A stretch of DNA of 64,000 nucleotides from Burkholderiaceae bacterium (GCA_022843955.1 JALHMQ010000001.1:62001-126000), one strand, 5' to 3'; numbered from the stretch's first letter, positions 26,901-36,884 are shown. The notes: generated from the letters alone by a model not told the origin. Numbers and translations are program-made.

Positions 26901-26906
26901 TATAAT
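26901..26906 (+). promoter_or_regulatory. -10 element (TATAAT) upstream of etfB
   Basis: A perfect TATAAT lies about 55 bases before the etfB start, at a normal distance for a promoter with a short leader. No good -35 is found 17 bases upstream. AGGAG at 26943-26947 serves as ribosome site further down. Confidence 0.4.
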
Positions 26907-26960
26907 CGGCCCGTTCCGTTTACTCGTTTCCCACCCGCTACTGCAGGAGTTCGCCCGTCA

Positions 26961-27710
26961 ATGAAGATCCTCGTGCCGGTCAAGCGCGTCGTCGATTACA
27001 ACGTCAAGGTCCGCGTCAAGAGCGACGGCAGCGGCGTCGATATCGCCAACGTGAAGATGTCGATGAATCCGTTCGATGAGATCGCCATCGAGGAAGCCAC
27101 CCGTCTGAAGGAAGCCGGCGTGGCTAAGGAAGTGGTGGCCGTGTCCTGCGGCGTCACGCAATGCCAGGAGACGCTGCGCACGGCCATGGCCATCGGCGCC
27201 GATCGCGCCATCTTGGTCGAGACCGACGTCGAGCTGCAGCCGCTGGCCGTGGCCAAGCTGCTGAAGGCCCTGATCGACAGGGAAAAGCCCGACCTCGTGA
27301 TTGCGGGCAAGCAGGCGATCGACGATGACGCAAATCAGACCGGGCAGATGGTGGCCGCGCTCACCGGGATGCCGCAGGCGACCTTCGTTTCAAAGATCGT
27401 GATCGCCGATGGCCAGGCCCGCGTGACACGTGAAGTCGATGGCGGCATGGAAATCCTCTCGGTCAAACTGCCCGCGGTGGTGACCGCCGACCTGCGCCTG
27501 AACGAGCCGCGCTATGTGACCCTGCCCAACATCATGAAAGCGAAGAAGAAGCCGCTGGAAATAGTGAAGCCGGCGGATCTGGGTGTGGACGTGACCCCGA
27601 GGTTGAAAACGTTGAAGGTCGCAGAGCCGCCGGCGCGCAAGGCGGGCATCAAGGTGCCCGATGTCGCAACTCTGGTGGCCAAGCTGAAGAACGAGGCGAA
27701 GGTGCTTTGA
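26961..27710 (+). CDS. etfB: Electron transfer flavoprotein, beta subunit
   Basis: 249 residues, the standard length. It starts [19 protein letters not shown] and carries [12 protein letters not shown], the AMP-binding segment [20 protein letters not shown], and the docking-loop signature region [20 protein letters not shown]. EtfB binds AMP and, with EtfA, passes electrons from acyl-CoA dehydrogenases to ETF-quinone oxidoreductase. It is followed by etfA and an acyl-CoA dehydrogenase gene, a common order in betaproteobacteria. Confidence 0.97.
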   Translation: MKILVPVKRVVDYNVKVRVKSDGSGVDIANVKMSMNPFDEIAIEEATRLKEAGVAKEVVAVSCGVTQCQETLRTAMAIGADRAILVETDVELQPLAVAKLLKALIDREKPDLVIAGKQAIDDDANQTGQMVAALTGMPQATFVSKIVIADGQARVTREVDGGMEILSVKLPAVVTADLRLNEPRYVTLPNIMKAKKKPLEIVKPADLGVDVTPRLKTLKVAEPPARKAGIKVPDVATLVAKLKNEAKVL

Positions 27711-27773
27711 GGCTCTGGCAGTCGACCGCCGCACGTGCCTCGCACCCCGCACGACCCTTTCTGGAGAAGATGA

Positions 27774-28706
27774 ATGCCCGCTCTCGTTTTGGCTGAACAC
27801 GACAACGCCACGCTCAAGCCCGCCACGTTGAACACGGTCACCGCGGCCGCCCAGGCCGGCGGCGACGTGCACGTGCTGGTGGTCGGCGCCAACTGCGCCG
27901 CCGTCGGCGCCGAAGCCGCCAGGATTGGCGGCGTGACCAAGGTGCTGGTGGCCGACGCGCCGCACTTCGCCAACTTTCTCGCCGAGAACGTCGCCGACCA
28001 GGTGGTGGCGCTGGCTTCGGGCTACACCCATCTGGTCGCCGCGGCTACCGCCAACGGCAAGAACGTCATGCCGCGCGTGGCCGCCAAGCTCGACGCCGCG
28101 CAGGTGTCGGAGATCATCAGCGTGGAGTCCGCCGACACGTTCACGCGGCCGATCTACGCCGGCAACGCGATTGCCACTGTGCAGTGTCCAGATCCGGTCA
28201 AGGTCCTGACGGCGCGTCCGACCAACTTCGATGCGGCGTCTGCCGAAGGCGGCAGTGCAGCGGTGGAAACCGTGACGCCCGTGCCCGATGCCGGCCTGTC
28301 GCAGTTCATATCACGCGAGATTGCCAAGAGCGATCGCCCCGAACTGCAGGGCGCCAAGGCCGTCGTGTCCGGTGGCCGTGGCATGGGCTCGGCAGAGAAT
28401 TTCAAGCTGCTGGAGCCGCTGGCGGACAGGCTCAGTGCAGCCATGGGTGCATCGCGCGCCGCCGTGGATGCAGGCTATGCACCGAACGATTGGCAGGTGG
28501 GCCAAACCGGCAAGGTGGTCGCGCCACAGTTGTACCTGGCCTTCGGGATTTCCGGCGCGATCCAGCATCTGGCCGGCATGAAGGACTCCAAGGTGATCGT
28601 GGCCGTCAACAAGGATCCTGAAGCGCCCATTTTCGCGGTGGCCGACTATGGCCTGGTGGGCGACCTGTTCGAGGTCGTGCCGCAGCTGGTCAAGGAACTC
28701 GGCTGA
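27774..28706 (+). CDS. etfA: Electron transfer flavoprotein, alpha subunit
   Basis: 310 residues. The N-terminal domain starts [20 protein letters not shown]. The C-terminal FAD-binding domain has [40 protein letters not shown] and [19 protein letters not shown], which are the FAD contacts of the family. It pairs with EtfB. A GGAGA ribosome site precedes the ATG. Confidence 0.97.
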   Translation: MPALVLAEHDNATLKPATLNTVTAAAQAGGDVHVLVVGANCAAVGAEAARIGGVTKVLVADAPHFANFLAENVADQVVALASGYTHLVAAATANGKNVMPRVAAKLDAAQVSEIISVESADTFTRPIYAGNAIATVQCPDPVKVLTARPTNFDAASAEGGSAAVETVTPVPDAGLSQFISREIAKSDRPELQGAKAVVSGGRGMGSAENFKLLEPLADRLSAAMGASRAAVDAGYAPNDWQVGQTGKVVAPQLYLAFGISGAIQHLAGMKDSKVIVAVNKDPEAPIFAVADYGLVGDLFEVVPQLVKELG

Positions 28707-28795
28707 TCCTGCGCGGCCTTAATTGTTGAGTAAACGGGGCACATCAGCACGGCGATACGTGCCTGGCGTGCCCCGAATCACATCTGGGGATGAAC

Positions 28796-30601
28796 ATGAG
28801 CTATGTGGCGCCCATCAAGGACATGCTGTTCACGATGCGCGAGGTCGCAGCCCTGACCGACGTGCAGGCCCTGCCGGGCAACGAGGACGCGACCGATGAA
28901 ACGGTCGCCGCCGTGCTGGAGGAAAGCGGTCGCTTCTGCGCCGAGGTGGTGGCGCCACTGAACTGGACCGGTGACATCAAGCCGTCTTACTGGGACAACG
29001 GCAAAGTCATCACGACGCCCGGCTTCAAGGCGGCATTCGACGCTTTTGCGAAGGCGGGCTGGCAGGGCGTGCAGCATCCGCAGCAATACGGTGGCCAGGG
29101 ACTGCCCAAGATGGTGGCCGCCGCCTGCATGGAAATGCTGCAGGCGGCCAACTTGTCGTTCGCGCTGTGCCCTCTGCTGACCGACGGCGCGATCGAGGCA
29201 CTGCTGACCGCCGGCTCGGATCAGCAGAAAGACCTCTACGTACCGCGCCTGCTTGACGGTCGCTGGACCGGCACGATGAACTTGACCGAGCCACAGGCCG
29301 GCTCCGACCTGGCTCAGGTGCGCACGCGCGCGGTACCGCAGGGCGACGGAAGCTATCGGGTGAGCGGCCAGAAGGTCTACATCACCTATGGCGACCACGA
29401 TCTTGCCGAGAACATCGTCCATCTGGTGCTGGCGCGCACACCCGACGCCCCGGAGGGCGTCAAGGGGATCTCGCTATTCATCGTGCCCAAGGTTGTCAGC
29501 GACGCGAACGGCGCGCTGGGCAAGCGCAACGATGTGTATTGCGCTTCGATCGAGCACAAGCTGGGCATCAAGGCGAGCCCGACCTGCGTGCTGATCTTTG
29601 GCGATGACCAGGGAGATGTCGGCCCCGGCGCAGTGGGCTACTTGATCGGCGAAGAGAACCGCGGCCTGGAGTACATGTTCATCATGATGAACGCGGCGCG
29701 CTTCCAGGTCGGCATGCAAGGCATCGCGATCGCCGATCGCGCCTATCAGAAGGCGGTCGCCTACGCGCGCGAGCGGGTGCAGAGCCGTGCCGTCGAAGGC
29801 TCCGCGGGGCCGGTGCCGATCATCCGCCACCCCGACGTGCGTCGTCTGCTCATGTTCATGCGTGCCAATACAGAAGCGGCGCGCTCGGTGGCCTACGTGG
29901 CTGCAAGCTACAACGACGTGGCGCATGCGCATCCGGACGCCGCGGTGCGCAAGCAGGCGAAGGCCGCGTACGACTACCTGGTGCCGGTGGTCAAGGGCTG
30001 GAGTACGGAAATGTCGATCGATGTCGCTTCGGCGGGCGTGCAGGTGCATGGCGGCATGGGATTCGTCGAGGAAACCGGCGCGGCGCAGTTCTATCGCGAT
30101 GCACGCATCCTGACGATCTACGAAGGCACCACGGCGATCCAGGCAAACGATCTGGTCGGACGCAAGACGGCGCGCGACGGTGGCGCGGTGGCGCGTCGGT
30201 TCATTGAAGACATGCGGCTCACGTCACGGCAGATGTCGCAGTCGGGTGATGCTGACCTGCAGGCGATCGGCCGGCAACTGACAGGTGCGACCCAGGCATA
30301 TCAGCAGGTCGTCGACTACATCGTCGAGGAGTCGAAGGCGGACCCGCGCGCGGTCCATGCAGGTTCGGTGCCCTACCTGAAGCTTGCCGGCATCGTTCAC
30401 GGCGGCTGGCAGCTCGGCCGCGCGGCGCTTGCGGCCGCTGCATCGATCGAGGCAGCGCGCGACGACGCTGAGTTCATGCGCGCCAAGATCGGCACGGCGC
30501 GCTACTTTGCCGATCACATGCTGACGCAGGCAGGTGGACTGCGGGACAGCATCGTCGATGGCCATGCGGGCGTGCTGGCGCTGACCGAAGCTCAGTTTTA
30601 G
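28796..30601 (+). CDS. Acyl-CoA dehydrogenase (large, with C-terminal extension)
   Basis: About 601 residues, the long type in which a C-terminal domain follows the usual ACAD fold. Features are MTGTMNLTEPQAGSDLAQVR-like (here WTGTMNLTEPQAGSDLAQVR), the FAD-binding helix region, GGMGFVEETGAAQFYRDARI and the active-site loop ILTIYEGTTAIQANDLVGRK with the catalytic Glu. The first 60 residues form the short helical ACAD N-terminal extension (YVAPIKDMLFTMREVAAL). TGGGGA at 28785-28790 fits the ATG at 28796 better than the one at 28790. It delivers electrons to the adjacent ETF. Chain-length preference cannot be told. Confidence 0.93.
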   Translation: MSYVAPIKDMLFTMREVAALTDVQALPGNEDATDETVAAVLEESGRFCAEVVAPLNWTGDIKPSYWDNGKVITTPGFKAAFDAFAKAGWQGVQHPQQYGGQGLPKMVAAACMEMLQAANLSFALCPLLTDGAIEALLTAGSDQQKDLYVPRLLDGRWTGTMNLTEPQAGSDLAQVRTRAVPQGDGSYRVSGQKVYITYGDHDLAENIVHLVLARTPDAPEGVKGISLFIVPKVVSDANGALGKRNDVYCASIEHKLGIKASPTCVLIFGDDQGDVGPGAVGYLIGEENRGLEYMFIMMNAARFQVGMQGIAIADRAYQKAVAYARERVQSRAVEGSAGPVPIIRHPDVRRLLMFMRANTEAARSVAYVAASYNDVAHAHPDAAVRKQAKAAYDYLVPVVKGWSTEMSIDVASAGVQVHGGMGFVEETGAAQFYRDARILTIYEGTTAIQANDLVGRKTARDGGAVARRFIEDMRLTSRQMSQSGDADLQAIGRQLTGATQAYQQVVDYIVEESKADPRAVHAGSVPYLKLAGIVHGGWQLGRAALAAAASIEAARDDAEFMRAKIGTARYFADHMLTQAGGLRDSIVDGHAGVLALTEAQF

Positions 30602-30761
30602 ACCTGCGCGGCGCCAGATCACCCCCATAGGCGGTACCTATGCGGCTCATTGGCAGGTTTCATTGGCCTTTCACTTTTGCGCGCGTAGATTTCCTCGGGT
30701 TGACGGTGCCTTGGCGTGCTGTCGGCTTGTCCATTCCCTCTACCCATCACTGGAGACCACG

Positions 30762-31184
30762 ATGGCTCAACTCAAGGGCTCGAAGACCGAAACCAACCTG
30801 AAGGAAGCCTTCGCCGGCGAATCGCAGGCGAACCGGCGCTATCTGTACTTCGCAGCGAAGGCGGATGTCGAGGGCTACAACGATGTTGCCGCGGTGTTCC
30901 GCTCCACGGCCGAAGGCGAGACCGGCCACGCGCACGGCCACCTCGAGTATCTGGAGCAGGTGGGCGATCCCGCCACCGGCCTGCCGATCGGCCCGACGCG
31001 CTCGAACCTGAAGGCTGCCATCGCCGGTGAGACCCACGAGTACACCGACATGTACCCGGGGATGGCGAAGTCAGCCCGCGAGGAAGGCTTCGACGAGATC
31101 GCCGACTGGTTCGAGACGCTGGCCAAGGCCGAGCGCTCGCACGCCAACAAGTTCCAGCGCACGCTGGACGCCATCGTCGACTAA
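30762..31184 (+). CDS. Rubrerythrin (short form without rubredoxin domain)
   Basis: 140 residues. It contains the diiron four-helix bundle with E20 in [11 protein letters not shown]53 and H56 in [10 protein letters not shown], a third Glu in [14 protein letters not shown] and the C-terminal [11 protein letters not shown] pair. The C-terminal rubredoxin-like Cys4 domain of classic rubrerythrin is missing, which is normal for this subgroup. Rubrerythrins reduce hydrogen peroxide. TGGAGA precedes the ATG. An inverted repeat CATAGG-n5-CCTATG at 30626-30642 lies 120 bases upstream and may be an operator. It heads a trio with a CCG iron-sulfur protein and DUF3501. Confidence 0.93.
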   Translation: MAQLKGSKTETNLKEAFAGESQANRRYLYFAAKADVEGYNDVAAVFRSTAEGETGHAHGHLEYLEQVGDPATGLPIGPTRSNLKAAIAGETHEYTDMYPGMAKSAREEGFDEIADWFETLAKAERSHANKFQRTLDAIVD

Positions 31185-31324
31185 GCAGCCCGTCCGTCAC
31201 TTGTGCCCCTAGACCTCGACGCCGCCAGGAGCGGTGTCGTGGTCCGCTTCGCCCAGCCCGCCTCCACTGGGCGCGGGCTGGTCAAAGCGCCGTGGATCGT
31301 TTCACCTGAGAAGAGACCAACAAC

Positions 31325-32677
31325 ATGACAGTCCGTGAGGGCAGCCTCGAAGCGCCGACCCGCCATGCGCTCGACTGGAAGAACCCGAAGTTCTATGACG
31401 AGGCGGATCTCAACAAGGAACTCGAGCGCGTCTATGACATTTGCCACGGCTGCCGCCGCTGCGTCAGCCTGTGCGGCTCGTTCCCGGCGTTGTTCGATCT
31501 GATCGACGAAGGGCCGACCGGCGAACTCGATGGCGTGCCCAAGGAGAAGTACAAGGCGGTGGTCGATCAGTGCTACCTGTGCGACATGTGCTTCATGACC
31601 AAGTGTCCCTACGTGCCGCCGCACGAATGGAACCTGGATTTTCCGCATCTGATGCTGCGCGCCAAGGCCGTTTACCTCAAGAAGCAGGGCGTGCCGGGGA
31701 CCGACAAGTTCCTCACATCGACCGACAAGGTAGGCATGTTCGCCGGGATTCCGATCGTCACGCAGACGGTCAACGCAGTGAACAAGACCAAGCCGGTGCG
31801 CGCGATGCTGGAAAGGGTCGCCGGCATCGACCAGAACGCCTGGATGCCCGGCTTTGCCACCACCAAGTTCCGCTCGAGCGCGAAGTCGAACACGACGCCG
31901 CCCGTGCGCGACGGCGCCAAGACGCCGGGCAAAGTGGCGATCTACTCGACCTGTTACATCAACTACAACGAACCGGGGGTCGGCCACGACCTCGTCAAGC
32001 TGCTCGAGCACAACGCCATCCCCTACGTGATCCTCGAGAAGGAGGCCTGCTGCGGCATGCCGAAACTCGAGATCGGCGACCTCGACGCGGTCGAGCAGTT
32101 GAAGAACATCAACGTGCCGCAGCTTGCCCGGCTGGCGCGCGAGGGTTACGCGATCCTGACGCCAATTCCTTCCTGCACGCTGATGTACAAGCAGGAACTG
32201 CCGCTGATGTTTCCCGATGACGCCGACCTGAAAGCGATCAAGAAGGCGATGTGGGACCCGTTCGAGTATCTGGTCACGCGCAACAAGGACGGGCTGCTCA
32301 AGACCGATTTCAAGGGCCTGGGCACGGTGTCTTATCACATCCCCTGTCATGGCCGGGTGCAAAACGTCGGTCGCAAGACCGAAGAGTTTCTGAAACTCGT
32401 GCCGAACACCACGGTCAACACGGTGGAGCGGTGTTCGGGGCACTCGGGGTTGTGGGGCACGCGCAAGGAGTTTCACGGGATGGCGATGAAGATCGGCAAG
32501 CCGGTGTTCAAGCGCATGGCCGAGGCGAAGCCCGATTACATCAGTTCGGATTGCCAGCTTGCCGGTCACCACATCGAGCAGGGCATCGCCAATTTCAGTG
32601 CTGAAGCGCTCGGTGGCAAGGTGCCGACGATGGCGCATCCGCTCACCCTGGCGCGCATTGCCTACGGTCTCGACTAA
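31325..32677 (+). CDS. Heterodisulfide-reductase-like iron-sulfur protein (CCG domain)
   Basis: 450 residues. Two [4Fe-4S] sites lie at C40-x2-C43-x2-C46-x3-C50 and C83-x2-C86-x2-C89-x4-C94. The C-terminal half has two CCG-like domains: the first has EACCGMPKLEIGD, but the second reads ERCSGHSGLWG, where the first Cys of the pair is Arg. GlpC/HdrD relatives transfer electrons from a dehydrogenase to quinones or disulfides. Its neighbours, a rubrerythrin and DUF3501, form a conserved but uncharacterised set, and etf genes lie just upstream, so it may feed electrons into peroxide reduction. That role is inference. Confidence 0.9.
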   Translation: MTVREGSLEAPTRHALDWKNPKFYDEADLNKELERVYDICHGCRRCVSLCGSFPALFDLIDEGPTGELDGVPKEKYKAVVDQCYLCDMCFMTKCPYVPPHEWNLDFPHLMLRAKAVYLKKQGVPGTDKFLTSTDKVGMFAGIPIVTQTVNAVNKTKPVRAMLERVAGIDQNAWMPGFATTKFRSSAKSNTTPPVRDGAKTPGKVAIYSTCYINYNEPGVGHDLVKLLEHNAIPYVILEKEACCGMPKLEIGDLDAVEQLKNINVPQLARLAREGYAILTPIPSCTLMYKQELPLMFPDDADLKAIKKAMWDPFEYLVTRNKDGLLKTDFKGLGTVSYHIPCHGRVQNVGRKTEEFLKLVPNTTVNTVERCSGHSGLWGTRKEFHGMAMKIGKPVFKRMAEAKPDYISSDCQLAGHHIEQGIANFSAEALGGKVPTMAHPLTLARIAYGLD

Positions 32678-32739
32678 GAGCTGTCGCGCGACTCGATCAA
32701 CGTGTTCTCACCTCCAACGAAAGGTTGCCGGAGATGACA

Positions 32740-33324
32740 ATGGCCCAGATATCCCGCGCTTCGCTGCTGACGCTCGAGGCTTACGCCCGCCAGCGCAAGG
32801 AATTTCGCGCGAAGGTGCTCGACCACAAGAAGAACCGCAAGCTGCACCTGGGGCAGCACGTGACGCTGATCTTCGAGGACGAACTGACCATCCGCTACCA
32901 GATCCAGGAAATGCTGCGGATCGAGAAGACCTTTGAAGAAGCCGGTATTCAGGACGAGCTCGACGCCTACAACCCGTTGGTCCCCGACGGGACCAACCTG
33001 AAGGCAACGATGATGATCGAGTACGACGACGCAGTCGTGCGCAAGGTCGAACTCGCGCGCCTGAAGGGCGTCGAGGACGCGGTGTACTTCCAGGTGGATG
33101 GTCATGCGAAGGTCTACGCGATCGCCGACGAGGATCTGGAGCGGGAGAACGAGGAGAAGACCTCGTCGGTCCACTTTCTTCGCTTCGAGTTTTCGCCGGC
33201 GATGATCGCGTCGTTCAAAGGTGGGGCTGCGGTGGCGATCGGCGTCGATCACGTGAACTGCAGCTACCGGGTCGATGAGATCGCGCCGGCGGTTCAGACA
33301 TCGCTGGCGAGCGATTTCGCCTGA
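32740..33324 (+). CDS. DUF3501 family protein
   Basis: 194 residues starting MAQISRASLLTLEAYARQRK, with GGAG six bases before the ATG; ATG at 32734 and TTG at 32725 are alternatives. It contains VTLIFEDELTIRYQIQEMLR and LVPDGTNLKATMMIEYDD, typical of DUF3501. It is soluble, without Cys clusters (a single Cys near the C-terminus). DUF3501 genes are repeatedly found with the rubrerythrin and CCG iron-sulfur genes, as here. No activity is known. Confidence 0.88.
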   Translation: MAQISRASLLTLEAYARQRKEFRAKVLDHKKNRKLHLGQHVTLIFEDELTIRYQIQEMLRIEKTFEEAGIQDELDAYNPLVPDGTNLKATMMIEYDDAVVRKVELARLKGVEDAVYFQVDGHAKVYAIADEDLERENEEKTSSVHFLRFEFSPAMIASFKGGAAVAIGVDHVNCSYRVDEIAPAVQTSLASDFA

Positions 33325-33340
33325 GGGCGGTCGGTTTGGC

Positions 33341-34526
33341 ATGACTCCAAAGCGCTCGCCGGTCGGCGGCGAGCCAGTGCCAGCTTCGCCCACGGGCGCC
33401 ACGTCTGCCGATGCGGCGCCCATCTTCCTGGTGAAGCGCAAAGGCCGCGGCGCCGTCACGAACCTGCCGCATCGGTTCGAATCGACAGTGCGCGAGGCAG
33501 ATGGTGACTCGCTCGATGCCGACCTGGCGAGGGCCGAGTCGGACGGCAATGCCCCACTGCCGGCACAACCAACCACGGTGACCTTTGAGCATGCGCGCAG
33601 CCTGCTTGCCTACAACGACTCGCCTGACATTCCGTTCGACCGCTCGATCAATCCCTACCGCGGCTGCGAACATGGCTGCATCTACTGCTACGCGCGGCCC
33701 ACGCACAGCTTCCTGAACCTGTCGCCCGGTCTGGACTTCGAGACGCGCCTCGTCGCGAAGCGCAATGCGGTCGATTGCTTGCGAGCGGAACTGGCGGTCC
33801 CGAGCTACCGCCCGGCGGTTGTCAACATCGGATCGGCGACCGATGCCTACCAGCCGATCGAGCGCGACCTGCGGCTCACGCGCGGGGCGCTGGAATTGCT
33901 GGTCGAAACACAGCATCCCTTGTCTGTGGTAACCAAGTCGAGCCTGGTCGAACGCGATGTCGATCTGCTGCGATCTGCTGCGATCTGCTGCGGCCGACAA
34001 CCTGGCCGCCGTGTTCATCAGCCTCACCACACTGGATCCTGCGATCTCGCGATCGCTCGAGCCGCGCGCCGCCAGTCCGGCTCGCCGTCTGCGAACCATC
34101 GCCACGCTCGCGCAGGCCGGCATCCCGGTGCACGTGAACACGGCGCCTATCATCCCGTTCATCAACGAACCTGAGATTGAAGCGCTGCTCAAGGCCGCGC
34201 GCGACGCGGGAGCGCTTTGTGCGCACTACACGGTGCTGCGCTTGCCGTGGGAGGTCAGCCCGCTGTTTCGCCAATGGCTGGCAACCCATTTTCCTGACCG
34301 TGCAGAGCGCGTGATGAATCGGGTGCGCGAGATGCGCGGTGGGCGAGACTACAAAGCGGACTTTCGCAACCGCATGAAGGGCGAGGGGGTCTGGGCCGAC
34401 CTCGTTCGTCAGCGCTTTCACAAGGCCTGCGCGCGATTAGGCTATGTACGCGAGTGCACTGCGCTGCGGACGGACCTGTTCCAGCCGCCCCGACCCGCAA
34501 CGCCCCAGCTGGGTCTGCCGTTCTGA
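33341..34526 (+). pseudogene. PA0069-family radical SAM protein, frameshifted by a 10-bp repeat
   Basis: The first frame from ATG 33341 carries the radical SAM cluster C109-x3-C113-x2-C116 (GCEHGCIYCYARPTH) and the following NIGSATDAYQPIERDLRLTR. It reads well up to RDVDLLRSAA and then becomes nonsense. The correct sequence continues in the next frame as ADNLAAVFISLTTLD and runs to TPQLGLPF at 34526, with HVNTAPIIPFINEPE and GGRDYKADFRNRMKGEG. The break lies in three tandem copies of a 10-base unit; two copies would give one intact protein of about 390 residues. The family makes unknown products. The change could be phase variation, a fixed mutation or an assembly error. Confidence 0.85.
33961..33990 (+). 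repeat. 10-bp tandem repeat, three copies, inside the radical SAM gene
   Basis: Three exact copies of CGATCTGCTG follow each other directly. Ten is not a multiple of three, so each gain or loss shifts the reading frame. With two copies the gene encodes RDVDLLRSAAADNLAAVF, an unbroken family sequence. Confidence 0.97.
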
Positions 34527-34544
34527 ACGACCGTTCGCGGTGGG

Positions 34545-34952
34545 TCAGCGACCGAGGGTGTATTCAAAGAAGGTCTGGAACAGCAGGACCAGCGTGGCGG
34601 TCATGATCGTCGTTCCGACCATGAGGGTGACAATGGCCACCAGAACGGCGTCCCATCCGCTGCCATTGCGCCGTGTCGCGCCGGCGTTGAAACGAGCATC
34701 GAACTTCTCGTCCGGCATCAGCGCCAGGACGAGCGCGTGGATGAAGCCGGCGATCACGGGCACCATCAGGATGAAGAAGGCTGGTGTCTGGTACCAGTTA
34801 CGAACGCCGATCAGCAGCGGCGTCATCGCCGCGGTGATCGCCAGCGGAAGCCACCAGAAACGTTGTCCGAGGTAAAGCCGATCGAGGCCCAACCCGCCAA
34901 AGAGAAAGGCCAATAGGGCGGACAGTGCCTTGTGGCGGAACGAGATCGGCAT
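34545..34952 (-). CDS. TM2 domain-containing membrane protein
   Basis: 135 residues. The N-terminal TM2 domain is clear: FRHKALSALLAFLFGGLGLD with a following RLYLGQ and a second helix. Three or four further hydrophobic segments follow. TM2 proteins are small membrane proteins of unknown role. It is convergent with the radical SAM gene, 18 bases away, and diverges from the rpsP operon. Confidence 0.85.
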   Translation of the reverse strand: MPISFRHKALSALLAFLFGGLGLDRLYLGQRFWWLPLAITAAMTPLLIGVRNWYQTPAFFILMVPVIAGFIHALVLALMPDEKFDARFNAGATRRNGSGWDAVLVAIVTLMVGTTIMTATLVLLFQTFFEYTLGR

Positions 34953-35059
34953 CGTGCGGGCGGGGGTCCGGCGATCAGCCCGGCGGGAGGTGGTGGTTAC
35001 TGATCATACGGACCGGCGAGTCGTGCCTGCGGTGCCATGAGGCCGGAGCAATCGCCGGC

Positions 35060-35088
35060 TTGCCCGACACTCGTCGGAAAGATACAAT
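35060..35088 (+). promoter_or_regulatory. Sigma-70 promoter of the rpsP operon
   Basis: TTGCCC at 35060-35065 and TACAAT at 35083-35088 are separated by 17 bases. The promoter lies about 155 bases upstream of rpsP, giving a long leader without a recognisable riboswitch. This is the only good -35/-10 pair seen between the divergent TM2 gene and rpsP. Confidence 0.6.
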
Positions 35089-35245
35089 CGCGGGCTTTTC
35101 ACGGCCGTGGCGAGGGTTTGTCTTCGCTACATGGGTTGTCGGCGCAATCACTGCAGCAATCTGCAAGCGCGCGCAATTCGCCTTTGTCCAGGGGCCGCAA
35201 TAGCAAACATCTGTGGCTGCGGCCCAGGTGAACGAGGATCCAACG

Positions 35246-35503
35246 ATGGTCGTCATTCGTCTCGCCCGGGGCGGCGCCAAGAAACGTCCCTTCTTCAACA
35301 TTGTCGCCACCGACTCGCGCAACGCGCGTGATGGTCGCTTCATCGAGCGCGTGGGTTTCTACAACCCGGTCGCAGCCGAGGGCGAGCAGAAGTTTCGTCT
35401 GGCGACCGACCGTCTGACCTACTGGACCGGCGTCGGTGCGCAGCTGTCGCCGACTGTCGCTCGCCTGGTCAAGGAGCACACCAAGGCCGCTGCGGCAGCA
35501 TGA
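35246..35503 (+). CDS. rpsP: 30S ribosomal protein S16
   Basis: 85 residues, [20 protein letters not shown], followed by [12 protein letters not shown], matching bS16 throughout. It is a component of the small ribosomal subunit. It is the first gene of the classic rpsP-rimM-trmD-rplS operon. The stop overlaps the rimM start (ATGA). Codons upstream of the ATG are unlike S16, which fixes the start. Confidence 0.98.
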   Translation: MVVIRLARGGAKKRPFFNIVATDSRNARDGRFIERVGFYNPVAAEGEQKFRLATDRLTYWTGVGAQLSPTVARLVKEHTKAAAAA

Positions 35504-36030
35504 CGCAGGATGGGCTGGCGCCTGCGCCGGCCGATCTCATGGAATTGGGTGCCGTCCGCGGTGCCTATGGCTTGAAGGGCGAAGTGAGGATCCAGCCCTT
35601 TGACGCCGATGCAGCGGTTCTGCGGTTGGCGCCACGTTGGTGGCTGCTTGGCAAGCAACCAGCGAAGTCAGTGGACGTGGTAGGTGTTCGGCGGCACGGC
35701 GAGCTGTTGCTCGCCAAGTGGCAGGGCTGGGACCTGCCGGAACCGGCCGAGGCGATCAAGGGTGTACTGGTCGCGGTGCCGCGGGCGGACTTTCCCCCCT
35801 TGCCTGAGGGCGAGTACTACTGGTCCGATCTGATCGGATCGAACGTGGTGAACCGAGACGGCCTGAAACTCGGGCGCGTGGCGGCGATGAGCAGCAACGG
35901 CGCGCAGGACCTGCTCAACGTCGAGGGAGAACACGGTTTGTTGCTGGTGCCGCTGGTGCCGGCGTATCTGGATGCGGTTGACGTTGCAGGACGGCTGATC
36001 CATGTCGATTGGCAGGTCGATTGGTCGTAA
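35500..36030 (+). CDS. rimM: Ribosome maturation factor RimM
   Basis: 176 residues. The N-terminal RimM domain has [20 protein letters not shown]. The PRC-barrel region has [18 protein letters not shown], and the conserved end is [19 protein letters not shown] with HVDWQVDWS. RimM binds S19 and helps to mature the head of the 30S subunit. It overlaps rpsP and is followed by trmD. Confidence 0.97.
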   Translation: MTQDGLAPAPADLMELGAVRGAYGLKGEVRIQPFDADAAVLRLAPRWWLLGKQPAKSVDVVGVRRHGELLLAKWQGWDLPEPAEAIKGVLVAVPRADFPPLPEGEYYWSDLIGSNVVNRDGLKLGRVAAMSSNGAQDLLNVEGEHGLLLVPLVPAYLDAVDVAGRLIHVDWQVDWS

Positions 36031-36080
36031 GTAAACGGGTGGCGCGCCGACGCTACCGATGGTGAACGACGGGAGGCAGC

Positions 36081-36884
36081 GTGCGGTTCGACGTGATCAC
36101 GCTTTTTCCCGAGATGCTCGATGTTCTGAGTGCCCATGGCATCACGCGCCGCGCCCATGAAGAAGGGCGCTGGACGATACGGGCGTGGAATCCGCGCGAT
36201 TTCACGACCGACAACCACCGCACGGTCGATGACCGGCCGTTCGGCGGTGGGCCGGGCATGGTGATGATGGCTGAGCCTCTGGCGCTGGCGGTGCAGGCAG
36301 CGCGATCGGCGCAGGAGGCGGCGGGAGTTGGATGCGCCAAGGTACTGGCGATGGCGCCAACCGGAGCGCCCTTGACCGATGCCAGGGTGCGGGCCTGGGC
36401 AGCGTACAAGGCGAGCGGACTTGTGCTGGTGTGCGGGCGCTATGAGGGCATCGATCAACGCTTCCTCGATCAGTGTGTTGACGAGGAAGTGTCGATCGGC
36501 GACTTCGTGTTGAGCGGCGGCGAGATCGCTGCGATGGCGGTCATCGACGCCGTCGTGCGCCATCTGCCGGGGTCGTTGAAGGACGCGTCGGCGCAGGATG
36601 AGTCGTTTGCACAAGGCCTGCTCGACGGACCGTATTTCACCCGGCCGGAGAATTGGCGCGGTGCGCAGGTGCCGAGTCCGCTGCTGTCGGGTCACCACGC
36701 ACAGATCGCGCGCTGGCGACGCGAGCAGGCGTTGCGACGCACGCTGGCGTATCGGCCGGAACTGATCGAGGCCGCTCGCACGCGGGGTCAGTTGAGCCGG
36801 CAGGACGAAGTGGTGTTGAAGTTGGCAGGCGAAGAATTGCGCCAGGTGGCGCAGACGTCATCGGAGCAATCCGGCGACGCGTGA
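36081..36884 (+). CDS. trmD: tRNA (guanine-37-N1)-methyltransferase TrmD
   Basis: 267 residues, with a GTG start after GGGAGG. It starts [20 protein letters not shown]. The knotted SAM site is seen in [30 protein letters not shown] and [15 protein letters not shown]. It methylates G37 of tRNAs that read CNN codons and so prevents frameshifting. Its place between rimM and rplS is canonical. Confidence 0.98.
   Translation: MRFDVITLFPEMLDVLSAHGITRRAHEEGRWTIRAWNPRDFTTDNHRTVDDRPFGGGPGMVMMAEPLALAVQAARSAQEAAGVGCAKVLAMAPTGAPLTDARVRAWAAYKASGLVLVCGRYEGIDQRFLDQCVDEEVSIGDFVLSGGEIAAMAVIDAVVRHLPGSLKDASAQDESFAQGLLDGPYFTRPENWRGAQVPSPLLSGHHAQIARWRREQALRRTLAYRPELIEAARTRGQLSRQDEVVLKLAGEELRQVAQTSSEQSGDA

Noticed and set aside
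31250-31273. Hairpin CGCCCAG-n10-CTGGGCG between rubrerythrin and the iron-sulfur gene
   Set aside because: Stem is short, the loop is large and no T tract follows; the two genes are probably co-transcribed.
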